Source: Shinisaurus crocodilurus
Lineage: Eukaryota; Chordata; Lepidosauria; Squamata; Shinisauridae
NCBI GenBank assembly: GCA_021292165.1
Contig: CM037877.1
Coordinates: 106,391,858 to 106,455,857 of the forward strand
Reading direction: 5' to 3'
Length of the DNA stretch: 64,000 nt
Shown here: positions 1 to 10,715 of the stretch, piece after piece
Layout of the letters: every line of letters starts with the position of its first letter
Numbering within the stretch: the first letter of the stretch is position 1
The notes under the pieces: generated by a model
Database searches by the model: none
Told to the model about the DNA's origin: nothing
What the model saw: the letters and a program-made list of their open reading frames with translations, nothing else
Made by a program: the position numbers and the translations under genes

Positions 1-205
1 GAAGAGCTCTTTAGGGTTTGACCCTCACACAGCGGAAGAGATTTTGGCAGACTTTGCTGGGCCCTTGTGAACTTCAGCTACTTACCATGTACTTTTGTTT
101 CAGCTTTCACATGGATGTCAAAGGCTAAACTGCATACGATAAGGGAGAATGCAGGCAAAGCTGTTGCTGATCAAAGGAGTTAAAGTGCCCTTTGCCTCTG
201 TTTCA
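1..205. other. Unassigned sequence before first hAT copy
   Basis: I see no gene, repeat or regulatory element that I can support here. The sequence is ordinary AT-leaning DNA up to the hAT-like end at 206. Confidence 0.5.
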
Positions 206-580
206 TAGGGATGTTGGGAGAATTTCTTTTGGTCCACCTTTTTTAAACAAACCAACCTAATTCACAATTCCCAGGCTAATACATGGTTTGGGATGGAGTT
301 ATCTTTCCAACTGTGGGCATCTCATTAAAAAAAATGCGTATTTTGGGAGGAAAAGCATACAAAAATGCATATTTTAGGGCCTAAAATAAATTGTATAAAA
401 TTTGCATTTAAATTGTATGCATTTCCCCCTAAAATCTAAAGGAAAATGTGTACAATTTAAATGCAAATTTTCATCCTTTTTCCTTTCTTTCAGAAAACAG
501 GACAAACTTATGACTGAGCACATGACTGAACACAGGCAAAACTGACACAGGCCAGAAATAGACTGATATCTCCATCCTTA
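206..580 (+). mobile_element. hAT-like MITE, family K, copy 1
   Basis: It starts with TAGGGATGTTGGG and ends with CTCCATCCTTA, an inverted AGGATG-type end typical of hAT elements in this window. The interior is AT-rich with repeated TGCATATTTTA-like words. The right end (ggccagaaatagactgat) is shared with 4277-4306 and 17870-17900, which defines the family. No coding capacity. No clear 8-bp target duplication is visible, so the copy is probably old. Confidence 0.55.
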
Positions 581-670
581 ACTGAGATGCACCAATAAGG
601 GATCCATGAGGTCAGGGGCTATGCTAGGGAAAAAAGGAGAAGATCCTGCACTTGAATTGAGCCTTTAAGA

Positions 671-786
671 CAGGGTTGTCAAGTCTCTTTCATCCCTGAA
701 TTCAATTTCAGAGAATCTCTTGGGGGCTGCATTCCAGTGCTGGGTGGGCCAGATTTGGCCCACCGGCCTGCAATTCAACACCCCTG
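671..786 (+). mobile_element. Short hAT-Charlie-like MITE
   Basis: The ends are CAGGGTTGTCAAGTC and (inverted) CAGGGGTGTTGAATT, the CAGGG(G/T)TGT pattern of hAT-Charlie elements. Flanks CTTTAAGA and ACCTAAGA match at 6 of 8 positions, a decayed 8-bp target duplication. The copy is 116 bp and non-coding. Confidence 0.55.
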
Positions 787-2100
787 ACCTAAGATGCCTG
801 TTACCTATGGCCAATGTTGGATCTGGCCATCTGTTTCAAAACTGAACGTATGCTGAATCAATGTGATGAAAAGATTTTAAACTCTCTTCCAAGATTCCAT
901 TATTATCAAGGCCATTATTTTGTATTGTTATTTGGTTCTTTTTGGATATGCTCTGCTGAAGAGTTTATTCTGTAGCAGACTCGCTTCCTGAAACAATAAT
1001 GAAAACTCACCATTATATTTGCGCTATTAAACTTATTCTGCTTTTATGACATTTAACTCCGGCATTCAGTTCCATTTCAATATGTGAGTTGTACTTCACC
1101 TTCTGACAAATAATGAGCAATGCCAACAACGGATTTAGTTGACAATCCTGAGGGAGTAGTCATTGTATGTTCCAATGTAGCCAAGGCGTACCTCAGAACA
1201 ATAATGAGCAATTTACATCAGGACTTCATTTCTGTTGCAACAGTTATGGTTGATACTTTGCTTGAAAAAATGTCAAATTTAATGGAGGATGCATGACACA
1301 ACTCTCTCTCTCCCCCCCCCCCTCTCTCAGATGTCATGGGGAAAGAATTTTAAAACTCACCTTAAGGCGTTGAAGCCATTTTCCACCTTAGTGCAAAAGG
1401 GGAATCATTTAACACCAAGAAATTAATGGAATTCAATGCCTGACCCCGTGTGAGATGAAATGACACATTTAAAAATACAGCACAGACCTTCTACAGATAG
1501 TTACTTTTGAAGAGCAAAAAATGGCCTTGATAATATCTGATTCCCTTGCCTGGCTTAACTGTTGAATGAAATGTTAATTTCCCTTCAACAGGTACATAAT
1601 CTGAAGATATATTCAGAAGGATAAGGAAATTATGGTAGTACCACATATATATTATTGACCACAAAGGATGTTCATGACATGTTTAAGGCTGAAATCCTAA
1701 GCAGTTACTATGGAGTAAGTCTAATTGAACCCAGTTAGCTGAGGGCTACCCTGCATATTGATTTATACTTCTTAAGCAAATACAACACATATCTAGAAAA
1801 AAATAAATAGTTGCTTCATTTCTGACAAAAATCTCAGGACAAAGCAAAAGGGAAAACACACACACACCATGAAAAATACACTTTTTTAAAGAACCTATGG
1901 TTGTTAGTTGATGACATTTGATGGGAACCAGACCAAAAAATATTCTGTTCCAGAGTGAGGCCTGCAGGGGATATCTGGTGAGGTCCAGGCAGGGGAACAG
2001 GACCACGGACAGTTCATTTTGGAACAGGAGAGATTCAGGTAAGATACAGACAGAGCACACCAAGCACAGCAGAGATCTGGAGCCAGTTGAGGGTTTAATT
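787..2100. other. Intergenic or intronic stretch, no gene seen
   Basis: No coding exon was recognised. A pyrimidine tract of CT repeats followed by a C run lies at about 1303-1327. The piece at about 1688-1740 (GGCTGAAATCCTAAGCA followed by a GGAGTAAGTC-like word) resembles one end of a palindromic repeat also seen near 30838 and 45488. The short open frames here look like chance frames. Confidence 0.5.
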
Positions 2101-2229
2101 CAGGGGTGGGGAACATGTAGCCCTCTAGATATGCAACTCCCATTAGCCCTAGCCAGCATAGCCAATGGCGAGGGATCATGGAAGTTGCAGCCCAGCAACA
2201 TCTGAAAGGTGACATGTTCCCTATCCCTG
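2101..2229. mobile_element. Palindromic hAT MITE, family G, copy 1
   Basis: The ends are CAGGGGTGGGGAACATGT and, inverted, CAGGGATAGGGAACATGT, so the 129-bp unit folds back on itself. Family G copies in this window share a middle of the form 'GGCCAT..TGGCTGGGG'; related copies lie at 24945, 49532 and 58732. Flanks GTTTAATT and GTTAAGTA are only partly alike. Non-coding. Confidence 0.65.
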
Positions 2230-2874
2230 GTTAAGTAGTTGTGCTGTCAGGTTTGATTTCTAGCTTCTTTGCCCGCTCTGAGGAAACTGTTAGTGGTGGG
2301 CTTGTCTTATACCTCAAGCATTAGTGGGGTTGGGGGTGGGGGTTTCCTACTGGTGTGGAGACTAAAGGGGCCCTCTTGCACTGCCAAGACACTGAGGAGG
2401 AGTTCCCAGAGTCAAGAAGAGGAAACCAGGGCCACCTCCTCAGGTGAGATTGTCACAAGCTTCTGGGGCTCTTCTCCTGTAGAAATCCCTGGCAGCTTGG
2501 TGCATTATGGGAATTTGTCTGGGGCTAATCTTCCCCTATCATCTGTATTTTCAGATAATAAAAAAATAGATGATAAAAACAAGCCTAACAAGACCCCAAG
2601 AGATAATAGAGTGCCTGACTGCCAGACTATGACACTTACATCTTAAGTAGCCTGGAAAAACAGCTTTTTAGGGACATATTCTGTACAAACCTAAGAAGAG
2701 TGGAGATGTTTTTGGTGGGTTGTTGTTGCTGTTTACTGCTGGAATTTTATTGACATTCCTGTGGCTGTTTTCAATATAAATTGTTTCATTTGGTCAACTG
2801 CATTTGCGTTTGAAATTGTATTTGTTCTACAACATTGATTGATAACTGTGGCTTATTGTCTTACTTGTGTTGTA
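2230..2874. other. No recognised gene
   Basis: A 125-codon frame at 2269-2646 has no recognisable domain, a low-complexity Gly run and no conserved context. I treat it as chance. Nothing else is supported here. Confidence 0.45.
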
Positions 2875-3047
2875 TAGGGATACTTGGGGAATTTGATCTT
2901 TGTGAATTCCAATATGAATGGAGCTGATCTGCACTTCCCAGACAAGTGTGTAGATCAGAATGCAGTTATCCTTCAGATTTTAGGGTTCTCTGAATTTTGC
3001 AATGCAGTTTTCAGCTCAAATAAAGGTACCAAAATACATTTAAAATC

Positions 3048-3426
3048 TAGGGATGTGTGCGGAGCTCAATTGGGGGGGTGGGGGTGGAAGTCCGGCGAAC
3101 TCGCTGGGCTCAACCCCCCAAGATCTGCTCGGCCTACCTGCTTCCTTGATTTGCTTTCTCGCAAGCCGAGCCAGAGAAGCAACTTCCGGGTTTTACGTAG
3201 AAAATGATGTAAGACACGTTAAAAACAGACATGACTTGCGCAAGTTACGCAAATCGCGGCCGCTTTTAACATATCTTATGGCATCTTCTATGTAAAAAGT
3301 GTACTGCTAGGAACCCAGAAGTTTGGCGAGTGCCTTGACTGGCGCTCACTTTCAGCCTGGCAGGCACAGCAGCAGTGCTCGTCGAGCGCTCAGCAAGTCA
3401 GGTGGTGGTCAGATCACCCATCCCTA
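3048..3426 (+). mobile_element. hAT MITE, family A, copy 1
   Basis: Starts TAGGGATGTGTGCGGAGCTC and ends CACCCATCCCTA. The interior is shared with copies at 4431, 19388, 26238, 31420, 55787 and 56972: a GGTGGAAGTCCGGCGAACTC box, a CGGAAGT or TTCCGGGTT box, GTAGAAAATG, and a central AAATCGCGGCCGC-like block. About 379 bp, non-coding. Left flank TAAAATCT and right flank TAAAATTT (offset by one base into the ends) agree at 7 of 8 positions. Confidence 0.65.
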
Positions 3427-3535
3427 AAATTTACATCTCATGTGCATATTTTGTGAGAAAATACATTCGGAATAATATATTTACATTTGTATTTAAATAT
3501 GTATTTTTGTGTGGGGTTGTTTCCCCCCCCTCCCA

Positions 3536-4240
3536 GATGCAGATTTATTCATTCATTCATTTAGTTTGTACCCTGCCTTTCTACCAAGAAATTGGCATTC
3601 AAGGCATCTTACAGTCATAGGAAGTAAAAATACAAAAATTATTAAAATAGTAATAAAACAAATAGATTAGAAACACAATTAAAAGCATAACATTAACAGA
3701 ATAAAAACAGCACCCAACCCAACTAGGGATGTTACCTTTCGCTTGCGCGGGCGCAAGTGGGACCGAACTCAGTTCGGCTCGCGCTTGCGCGAGGCTCGTG
3801 CGGGCCTATGGGCCTACCTTTTCCTGCGCCGGTCCCGTTACGTCACATCCAGCCCCGGAAGTGACGCGACGGGACCCTGTGCAGGCACGCTGGACCCCCG
3901 CGCATCGTATTGCACCTGCGCAGGGTCCCCGTCGCATCACTTCCGGGGCCAGATGTGACGCGATGGGACCAGCGCCAGCAGCTCCAGCGGCACGGAGAAC
4001 TGTTCCGCGCCACTCAGAAGATTGAGGCGGGGGCTGCCCCTGCGGAGAGGCGAGCTGCGGAGAGCCGTGAGCCCCCCCAAAGTTCGTGTATCACCCCTAT
4101 ACCCAACAGCTTACATGCCAAAGCTCTGCTTGAACAATATCATCTTTGTCTGATGGTGGAAGGACAGCAGAGTGGGAGCCAACCTAGGTTCCCTTAGAAG
4201 GGAGTTCCACAACCTTGGAGTAGCAACTGAGAAGGATTAA
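3536..4240 (-). mobile_element. L2-like LINE 3' fragment, interrupted by a family C hAT
   Basis: On the plus strand it begins with the ATTCATTCATTC tail and the TACCCTGCCTTTCT word, the reverse of a LINE 3' end. At 4190-4235 the text CTTAGAAGGGAGTTCCACAA is the reverse of the L2 C-terminal Leu-Trp-Asn-Ser-Leu-Pro region. The part from 3724 to 4099 is a later hAT insertion. 5' truncated and non-functional. Confidence 0.5.
3724..4099 (+). mobile_element. CpG-rich hAT MITE, family C, copy 1
   Basis: Ends TAGGGATGTTACC and ATCACCCCTA, flanked by AACCCAAC (3716-3723) and TACCCAAC (4100-4107), an 8-bp duplication with one mismatch. The 376-bp interior is GC- and CpG-rich and holds the family hairpin: CCGGAAGTGACGCGACGGGA near 3854 pairs with TCCCCGTCGCATCACTTCCGG-like sequence near 3925-3945. 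It has two overlapping open frames with Arg/Ala-rich translations that I regard as compositional artefacts. Confidence 0.75.
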
Positions 4241-4307
4241 TGTGGAAATGGGACAGAAGGCACTTGCAAAAGTGATATGGACTGGAATTAGACTGATCCA
4301 TCCCTAA

Positions 4308-5035
4308 TAGGGATGTGTGAATCAGCAGAACTTGAGCTTGCCGAAGTTCTCCAAATTTCATCTCAAAGCTTGTTCCAATTTGAGTCCCTATCAGATAGCT
4401 AGCTTGGTTTTTTTCTTTTCGCACGAAAATTAGTGATGTGCGTGGAGCTCCATTGGCGGGTGGAAGTCCAGTGAACTCGCCAGGCTCAACCCCTCGAGCT
4501 CCACTCGCAAGAACACAACCTGAGCCAGGGAAGTGACTTCCGGGTTCCAGCGCTACATTGTTTACATACAAAATGGTGTAAAATACATTAAAAATGGCCA
4601 CGATTTGCATAACTTGAGCAAATCGCGGCCATTTTAAACATATCGTAAGCCATTTTCTATGTAAACAACATAGTGCCGGGGACCCGGAAGTCTGGCGAAT
4701 GCCTCAGCTGTTGAAAATCCATCCATATTTCAGTGCATATTTTTCCAAATGTACACATTCATCGTGTGCATTTTTTACTTGTACACATTCTTCTCCCACT
4801 GATTAGATTGTATTTGGAGGCATTTTTCAAAAGAACGCATTTCTTCATGTGCATTTTTAAAATGTACGCATGCTGTTGAATGCATTTCTTTTGGCCCACA
4901 AATCATATTGCAGGCTCGGAAATGTACGGACTTCAACTGCAAATTGCATCCAAGTCCGTCTTCGGTCCAGAAGGTGCAAACTGGGTAAACTCCTGGTCAA
5001 AAATGTACTGAAATGGATTTTTCATACATCCTTAG
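4308..5035 (-). mobile_element. hAT element, family B, copy 1, with nested family A
   Basis: Read on the minus strand it runs from AAGGATGTATGAAAAATCC to ACACATCCCTA. It shares the family B order: GTTCATTTTTGACCAGGA, then a TTTACCCAG-like word, then repeated (T)GCATACATTTG words, then AACTTCGGCAAGCTCAAG. The plus-strand piece 4431-4712 is a family A insertion. Non-coding. Confidence 0.65.
4431..4712 (+). mobile_element. hAT MITE, family A, copy 2, nested in family B and missing its right end
   Basis: Starts TAGTGATGTGCGTGGAGCTC and follows family A through the TTCCGGGTT box, the AAATCGCGGCC block and GGACCCGGAAGTCTGGCGA. It then stops near GCCTCAGCTG, before the usual CATCCCTA end. Left flank ACGAAAAT and right flank TTGAAAAT share GAAAAT, which fits a target duplication in the family B host. 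Confidence 0.6.
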
Positions 5036-6667
5036 TTATACATCACCTGAAGTACTCTGCTGCTGGCAGAGAAAGTGGTAGACACATTTCAAAACAAACA
5101 CAGGCATGTACACATACAAACATGACGGAGTACTGAAAATCAGTGTGGCATAGTAGCCCAAAGTGTGAGCGGTTAAATTCCAAGTTCAATGTTATCCCCT
5201 CAGCTGTGAACTCAGACAAGCAATAAGAACTGGTAGTAGGTCCTGACAGGGATACTCATAAAAAGGATGAATGCAGATGGTTCAGTGGGGTCCAGAGAAG
5301 CATCATGATTTAGGCATGATACATGTGCAGATGTGTTGGCTACTTCCATGCACATCCCCCTTGCTGGATCATGATGCCTATTTTTAACACAATCGTAAAC
5401 AAGCTAGAGGTAACAGCTAAGTACTTAGGATTTTCAAATCCCAGAAGTGGCCATCCATCCTGCAATGAAAACTTTTACAGCCACATAATTAGAAACCATG
5501 CTCCATTGCCATGTACTACTTTGTCTCTCATTTCTGTGGGCATTTAATCTTACATGTGGAAAGAAAACACCATGAGGCAGCACTAAAGAAACAAGCAGCT
5601 ACATATAATATATTAAATGACAAATTAATTAATATCCTTAATCAAAATTCCCCAAGGACCAATGAGTTGAGTCATCTATATTTGTAATAAGCCAGGGCAA
5701 GAACCATATAATACAGACACCATTATATCCTTGCATTAGATTTTAAATTGAAGGAACAACCTTTGTCCTGCTGTATTGAGGGCTAAACTGCACATTACGT
5801 GCAATCATATACAGCTGCCCATGAAAAGGTATGTTACACCAAATTACTAAAAGAAAATAAATTCCAATTAATGTGGGGATTTTTTCCCATGAATTACAGG
5901 GTAATATGATCCCCCACAAAAGCAGGGCAGGCCAGCAAAGAGATGTGCATTATACAACCCTTTTATTTATTTATTTTAAAAAAATTTCCCTATGTAACTA
6001 TTTATTTATCCAATTTTTGCTTAGCAATTTTACGTATACACAAGAAACCTTTACTCTTTAAATACAGGATGGTGTGAAGAAGGGAGGGGTAGCCTAGAAG
6101 GGAGGGAATGGGAGCCGGAAGGCAGGAGGGGAAAGGTTTACTGCAGGGGACAGAATCTCAGGCCTGAGGCCAAATCCAGCCATCTAGGGGTCCTAATTTG
6201 GCCCCCTGGGGTTCCCCAGACAGCCATCCCCTCCTTCCCCTGGCACCACTCCCTTCCGCCCAACCACCAATCAAATGGTGGTTTCCTGGCTTTTGTGCAT
6301 TTCCCCCCATCCTAAAAGGCTGAAATGCCTCTCCTAAGGCCCAGTTACTGGCAGAGCTTCAGGCTAAAATATGCTGGTATCGTGACCACACCCCTTTTGC
6401 TTTCAACTCCACCCACCACTGGAATGCAGCCCTCAAAAGAGTCTCTAAAATGGAATTCAGTGCTCGGGCTGAAAGAAGTACTACACCACAGGTTTACTTT
6501 TTGTATTTTTTTGGGAAATGGAGGGGAAAAACCCTCCTACTAAACTGTTAATAACAAAATATGAATATCAGATAAAATAAATAGCAGCTGCAGGAGGTTG
6601 CATGGCTGGAGATAGTACCACTTCCCTCAGTTTACCCTTTTTCCATTCAAAATTACCGACCCCACCA
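5036..6667. other. No recognised gene; one possible hAT fragment
   Basis: No exon-like or conserved coding sequence was seen. Around 6145-6210 the text GGCCAAATCCAGCC with GGGGTTCCCCAGACAG resembles a decayed hAT end, but I could not find a partner end. The remainder is AT-rich single-copy-looking sequence. Confidence 0.4.
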
Positions 6668-8711
6668 ATTTATTTATTTATTTATTTAATACATGTTTAT
6701 ACCGCCCAATAGTTGAAGCTCTCTGGGCGGTTTACAACAGTTAAAACCATAAAATACAATATAATATACCTATAAAATTTAAAACTACAGATTAAAACAA
6801 ACAGCAAAGCTAGCAGCTGTTCAAATTACAGTAACAAAGTTAAAAACTACCAGATAAAAATGATTAAGATGATTAAAATGATTAAAATGCCTGGGAGAAT
6901 AAAAAGGTCTTCACCTGGCGTCGGAAAGAGTACAATGTGGGTGCCAGGCGAGCCTCTTTGGGGAGCTCATTCCACAACCAGGGTGCCACAGCAGAAAAGG
7001 CCCTCCTCCTGGTAGCCACCTGCCTCACTTCCTTTGGCAGGGGCTCTCGGAGAAGGACCGCTGATGAAGATCTTAGTGTCCGGGAAGGTACATATGGGAG
7101 GAGATGATCCTTCAGATACCCTGGCCCCAAGCCATTTAGGGCTTTGAATGTTAATACCAGCACTTTGAATTGGGCCCGGAAACATACTGGCAGCCAGTGC
7201 AGATGAGAAAGCACTGGCATAATATGTTCATGTCGGCCAGTCCCCGTTAATAATCTTGCTGCCCTATTTTGGATCAGCTGAAGTTTCCAGACTGTTTTCA
7301 AAGGCAGCCCCACGTATAACGCATTGCAGTAATCCAAATGAGAGGTTACCAGAGCATGGATAAGGACATAGTTGGTATATCAGCCTAAGCTGATAAAGGG
7401 TGCTCCGTGCCACCGAGTTCACCTGTGCCTCGAGTGACAGTTGTGGATCCAAGAGCACCCTCAAACTATGAACCTGATCCTTCAGGGGGAGTCCAACCCC
7501 ATCCAGAACTGGTTGAATATCAATTAGCTGGGCAGACAAACGACCCACTAACAGTACCTCCGTCTTATCTGGATTGAGTCTCAGTTTATTAGCCCTCATC
7601 CAGTCCATTACCATGCCCAGGCACTGATTCAGAACAGCCACTGCCTCACCTGGATTAGATGAAAAGGAGAGATAGAGCTGGGTGTCATCTGCATATTGAT
7701 GACACTTCAGCCCACACCTCCGGATAACCTCTCCTAGTGGTTTCTTGTAGATGTTAAACAGCATGGGGGATAAAATAGAGCCCTGTGGCACCCCATGGCA
7801 TAACTGCCAAGGGACAGAGCAGTAATCCCCCAGCACCACCTTCTGGAATCGGCCGCCCAAGTGGGATCGGAACCACTGGAGTGCAGTGCCTCCAACTCCC
7901 AACCCAGACAACCTATCCAAAATTATACCATGGCCGATGGTATCGAAAGCCGCTTAGAGGTCCAAGAGAATCAACAGGGTCGCACTCCCCCTGTCCCTCT
8001 CCCGGCAGAGGTAATCCCACAGGGCAACCAAGGCAGTTTCCGTTCCAAAACCAGGCCTGAATCCAGATTGAAATGGATCTAGATACAGTAATACCTAGGA
8101 TTGCAAGTAACTTGGTTTGAGAGCGTTTTGCAAGACAAGCAAATTTTTAAATATTTATTTATTTATTTTTTACTTGATATACAAGCAACGTCTTGCAATA
8201 CAAGTACTGTAGTATGGCTCAAATTAAAAATCTCTGTACAATTTTTTTGGGGGGGATTTCGTTTTGATATAAGAGTTTTTTGGATTACAAGCACGTTTCC
8301 TGAACGAATTATGCTCTCAATCCAAGGCATGACTGTAGTCTGTTTCATCCAAGAGTGCCTGGAGTTGACCAGCAACCACCCGCTCAAGCACCTTACCCAG
8401 GAATGGGATATTAGCTACCGGCCTGTAGTTATTAACATCATCCGGGTCCAGGTTAGGCTTTTTGAGAAGTGGCCTACTTACTGCTTCTTTCAAAGAGGCC
8501 GGCACCACTCCCTCTCTCAAGGAGGCATTTACAACCTCCTGGACCCAGCCGACTATCCCTTCCTTATTTGATGTAATAAGCCATGACGGGCAAGGGTCAA
8601 GCACACAGGTGGTCGACCGGACTTGGCCAAGCGCCTTGTCCGCATCCTCGGGCCTCAATAACTGAAATTCATCCAATAAAAGCTGCTTTTCATCCTTGCT
8701 GGAGAAGTCAT
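6668..8711 (-). mobile_element. L2-clade LINE, 5' truncated, with inactivated reverse transcriptase
   Basis: The minus strand encodes the C-terminal half of a LINE reverse transcriptase (the enzyme that copies the element RNA into the target site). From high to low coordinates one reads the N-terminal palm blocks (8676-8338), the SGFRPGFGTETA block (about 8070), an LLDL*AAFDTI block with an in-frame stop near 7953, GVPQGS (7777-7794), the catalytic YADD (7684-7695), MDWMRANKLRLNPDKTE, and the DYCNALYVGLP to WLWNELPKEAR tail (6882-7337). A frameshift lies near 7340-7390. The 3' end GGGCGGTATAAACATG plus (AATA)n faces left, typical of L2 tails in squamates. A Tigger-like MITE splits it at 8086-8335. 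No 5' end or endonuclease domain is present. Confidence 0.9.
8086..8335 (+). mobile_element. pogo/Tigger-like MITE, copy 1, inside the L2 element
   Basis: The 250-bp unit is bounded by CAGTAATACCTAGGATTGCA and, inverted, CAGTCATGCCTTGGATTGAG. It is flanked on both sides by TA (8084-8085 and 8336-8337), the TA target duplication of Tc1/mariner/pogo elements. It folds as an imperfect hairpin with an AAATATTTATTTATTT region inside. A second copy lies at 60780-61030. The L2 reading frame resumes on the far side, so this insertion is younger than the L2 copy. Confidence 0.85.
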
Positions 8712-9379
8712 ACTAGAGATGAGGATGCTAAGAGGGTGTTAAGTTGCTCAGAGGTCATCTTGAGCAGATGTAATCATTACCATACATGGAAAAGCTACCC
8801 CCAATCATCATAACTCAAAGCTGCACTCCTGATGGAGCATATAAGCCTGCAATTAGTTGTACACTGAAGCATCATGTCTGAAAGGCATAATATAAATGAT
8901 GAATAAAGTTTCACTCTTCTGGTGTTAAAATTAGAGGCCGCCTTTAAAATTTCATAAAGGACAAGGCATGCAGCAGCCTCTGTAGATTAACTCCAATTGA
9001 AATTTTACTAGATAGCTATTACTAGATAGCTATTGACAGCTTTGGATGGATGAGTACTACTTGATTTCTCTTTTTAAAAGGCAGCAGTTTATTCATTCTG
9101 ATGAACACTCAAAGGTTGGTAACAAATGCCCATTATTCCATTCTTTGTCCTCTGCTTTCCACATTTAGAAGAGACAGGCAAAGTGCCTGATATTCTCAAC
9201 TTCTTTGTGAATTCAAGGACAACAGGGGATGGTTGCATTCGTTCGAAATGCTAGGGAGAAAGCAGGTCAAAGTCAAAAGGTATAGTCAAAAGGACCGCCT
9301 GTTGCACTTCCCCAACATTTCCTTGCTGAAAAAAGGAACACTGCTCCGCAGGAAAGAGAGTAGTTCCTGATAGTAACGC
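8712..9379. other. No recognised gene
   Basis: Sequence between the L2 5' break and the next hAT element. I see no conserved coding block, RNA gene or clear repeat end. Confidence 0.4.
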
Positions 9380-9701
9380 CGAGGGATGTCGCAGAATGGA
9401 TCTGCAATGGATTCAAATGGGTTTGGCTTCTATGAATCTGACCTGTGGATCCTGCAGCAGACTGGCTTTTTCCGGACCGAGTCACACAGATTCCGCTGAC
9501 TAGCAGACCATTTTTTTCCCACTTTCGATGGAGACTTCTGCTAGTTTGCAGTAGCACAACCATGAATTAGTGCAAGTAGAACAAAATTCTAGTAAAATAG
9601 ATAAACAGATCTAATTCCATCAGCGAGCGGATGACGGAATAAAAGATGCCCGACAATCTGAGAAAGAGATGGAATGGATTTAGCAAAATCCCTGCATCTC
9701 T
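9380..9701 (+). mobile_element. hAT MITE, family D, copy 1
   Basis: Runs from CGAGGGATGTCGCAGAATGG to CCCTGCATCTCT, flanked by AGTAACGC (9372-9379) and AGTAACAC (9702-9709), an 8-bp duplication with one difference. Interior family marks: GGATTCAAATGG, TCTATGAATC, a TGCAGCAGACTGGC box, a run of T or A in the centre, GTGCAAGTAGAA, and a GACAATCTG box near the right end. Other copies: 14055, 16582, 52738 and 63254. Confidence 0.75.
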
Positions 9702-10026
9702 AGTAACACTAAGAGCAAGCCTGCATCTTGCCACTGGGCCATTACAGAGTTACGCCGAGCACATGCAAGTCGTAGGGATGTATGAGAAAAATTAGTTCCG
9801 TTTCACTTTTGACCAGGACTTACGCAGCTCACACGTTCTGAATTGAACATGGACCCAGTCACAATCTGTGTTCAAAGCCCATACCTTCCTAAGCTAGCAA
9901 TGTGATTCGTGGACACCCTCCCCCCCCTGAAAAAATGTATTTAGCGGCTGGTGTATATTTGAAAAGTGCACATGAAAAAATGCATACTTTTGAAAATTGG
10001 GCACGAATACATTTTAATCAATGGGA

Positions 10027-10085
10027 GAAGAATGTGTGGGGTGGGTTAGGATTTTTAAGTTTTGTACTGTTTTTAATAGTGTTTT

Positions 10086-10123
<38 letters not shown>

Positions 10124-10216
10124 CTTTTGTATTTTATTGGACTGTACATCGCTCAGAGTGGCCGGATGTCTGGCCAGATGGGCAATTCATAAATATAATA
10201 AATAAATAAATAAATT
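10027..10216 (+). mobile_element. LINE 3'-end fragment with (TG)n and AATA tail
   Basis: A 5'-truncated LINE tail: TGTACATCGCTCAGAGTGGC, then GGCCAGATGGGCAATTCATAAAT and (AATA)n. The same tail motif GCCGGCCAGATGGG occurs at 20199-20262 and, inverted, at 45235-45280. A (TG)n microsatellite of about 30 bp (10092-10122) lies within it. The family B sequence on the two sides is continuous once this is removed. Confidence 0.6.
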
Positions 10217-10327
10217 TCAAATATGCGCACAATTGATGCATTCAGTTGGAAGAATACACACAGAAATACGCACGGATTTTCATGCAAAAAGAAAGGGGGG
10301 AAACACTTGCAATCTGATACGGACAAT

Positions 10328-10684
10328 TAGTGGTGTCCACAATCCTTTTGGGGGGGCCGCCTCACCGCCGCCTCGACTCTCCGCGGCAGTGCCCCCCCGC
10401 CTCGATCTTCTGAGCAGCGCGGAGCAGTTCTCCGCGCCACTCGAGCCACCCACGACGGGACCCTGTGCAGGCACAGTACGTGGCATGGGGGTACAGCGCG
10501 CCTGCGCAGGGTCCCATCGCATCATTTCCGGTGTTGGAAATGACGCGATGGGACCGGCGTGGACGGCTCGCCGTGGAGAGGCGAGCCGCCAATGGAACCA
10601 GGTAGGCTCGTACGAGCCTCGTGTGGGCGTGAGCGGGCCGATATCGGCCTGCTACGCCACACGAGGCGAGATGGGACATCTCTA
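10328..10684 (+). mobile_element. CpG-rich hAT MITE, family C, copy 2, nested in family B
   Basis: Ends TAGTGGTGTCC and GGACATCTCTA. The interior carries the C hairpin: GACGGGACCCTGTGCAGGC near 10452 against GCCTGCGCAGGGTCCCATCG near 10500, followed by TTCCGG and its inverse. Flanks share ACGGACA. The host family B text (CTGATACGGACA ... GAGTTGGAACAAG) is restored by removing it. Confidence 0.7.
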
Positions 10685-10715
10685 ACGGACATGAGTTGGA
10701 ACAAGCTTCAAGATG

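Larger units (their letters stand above)
2875..4306 (+). mobile_element. hAT-like element, family K, copy 2, hosting three later insertions
   Basis: The left end is TAGGGATACTTGGGGAATTT. The right end GACTGATCCATCCCTA at 4291-4306 matches other family K right ends. Between them lie a family A hAT copy (3048-3426) and an L2-like LINE 3' fragment (about 3536-4240), which itself holds a family C copy (3724-4099). The K outline is therefore inferred from matching ends and from interior words shared with 17560-17640 (CTTTGATCTTTGTGAATTC). It lies one base from the next hAT element at 4308. Confidence 0.5.
9773..10715 (+). mobile_element. hAT element, family B, copy 2, cut into pieces by three insertions
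   Basis: Starts TAGGGATGTATGAGAAAAAT and shows the B interior (GTTCTGAATTGAACATGGACC, then TGCATACTTTTGAAAAT words). It is interrupted by a LINE 3' tail (about 10027-10216) and a family C hAT (10328-10684). It resumes with GACATGAGTTGGAACAAGC and is then cut by a 5S-derived SINE at about 10716. The left flank ends in AAGTCG; the same hexamer follows the right end of the next B copy at 11697. Confidence 0.65.

Noticed and set aside
3729..4197. Arg/Ala-rich small proteins
   Set aside because: They overlap in different frames inside a CpG-rich family C element and have no conservation pattern visible here.
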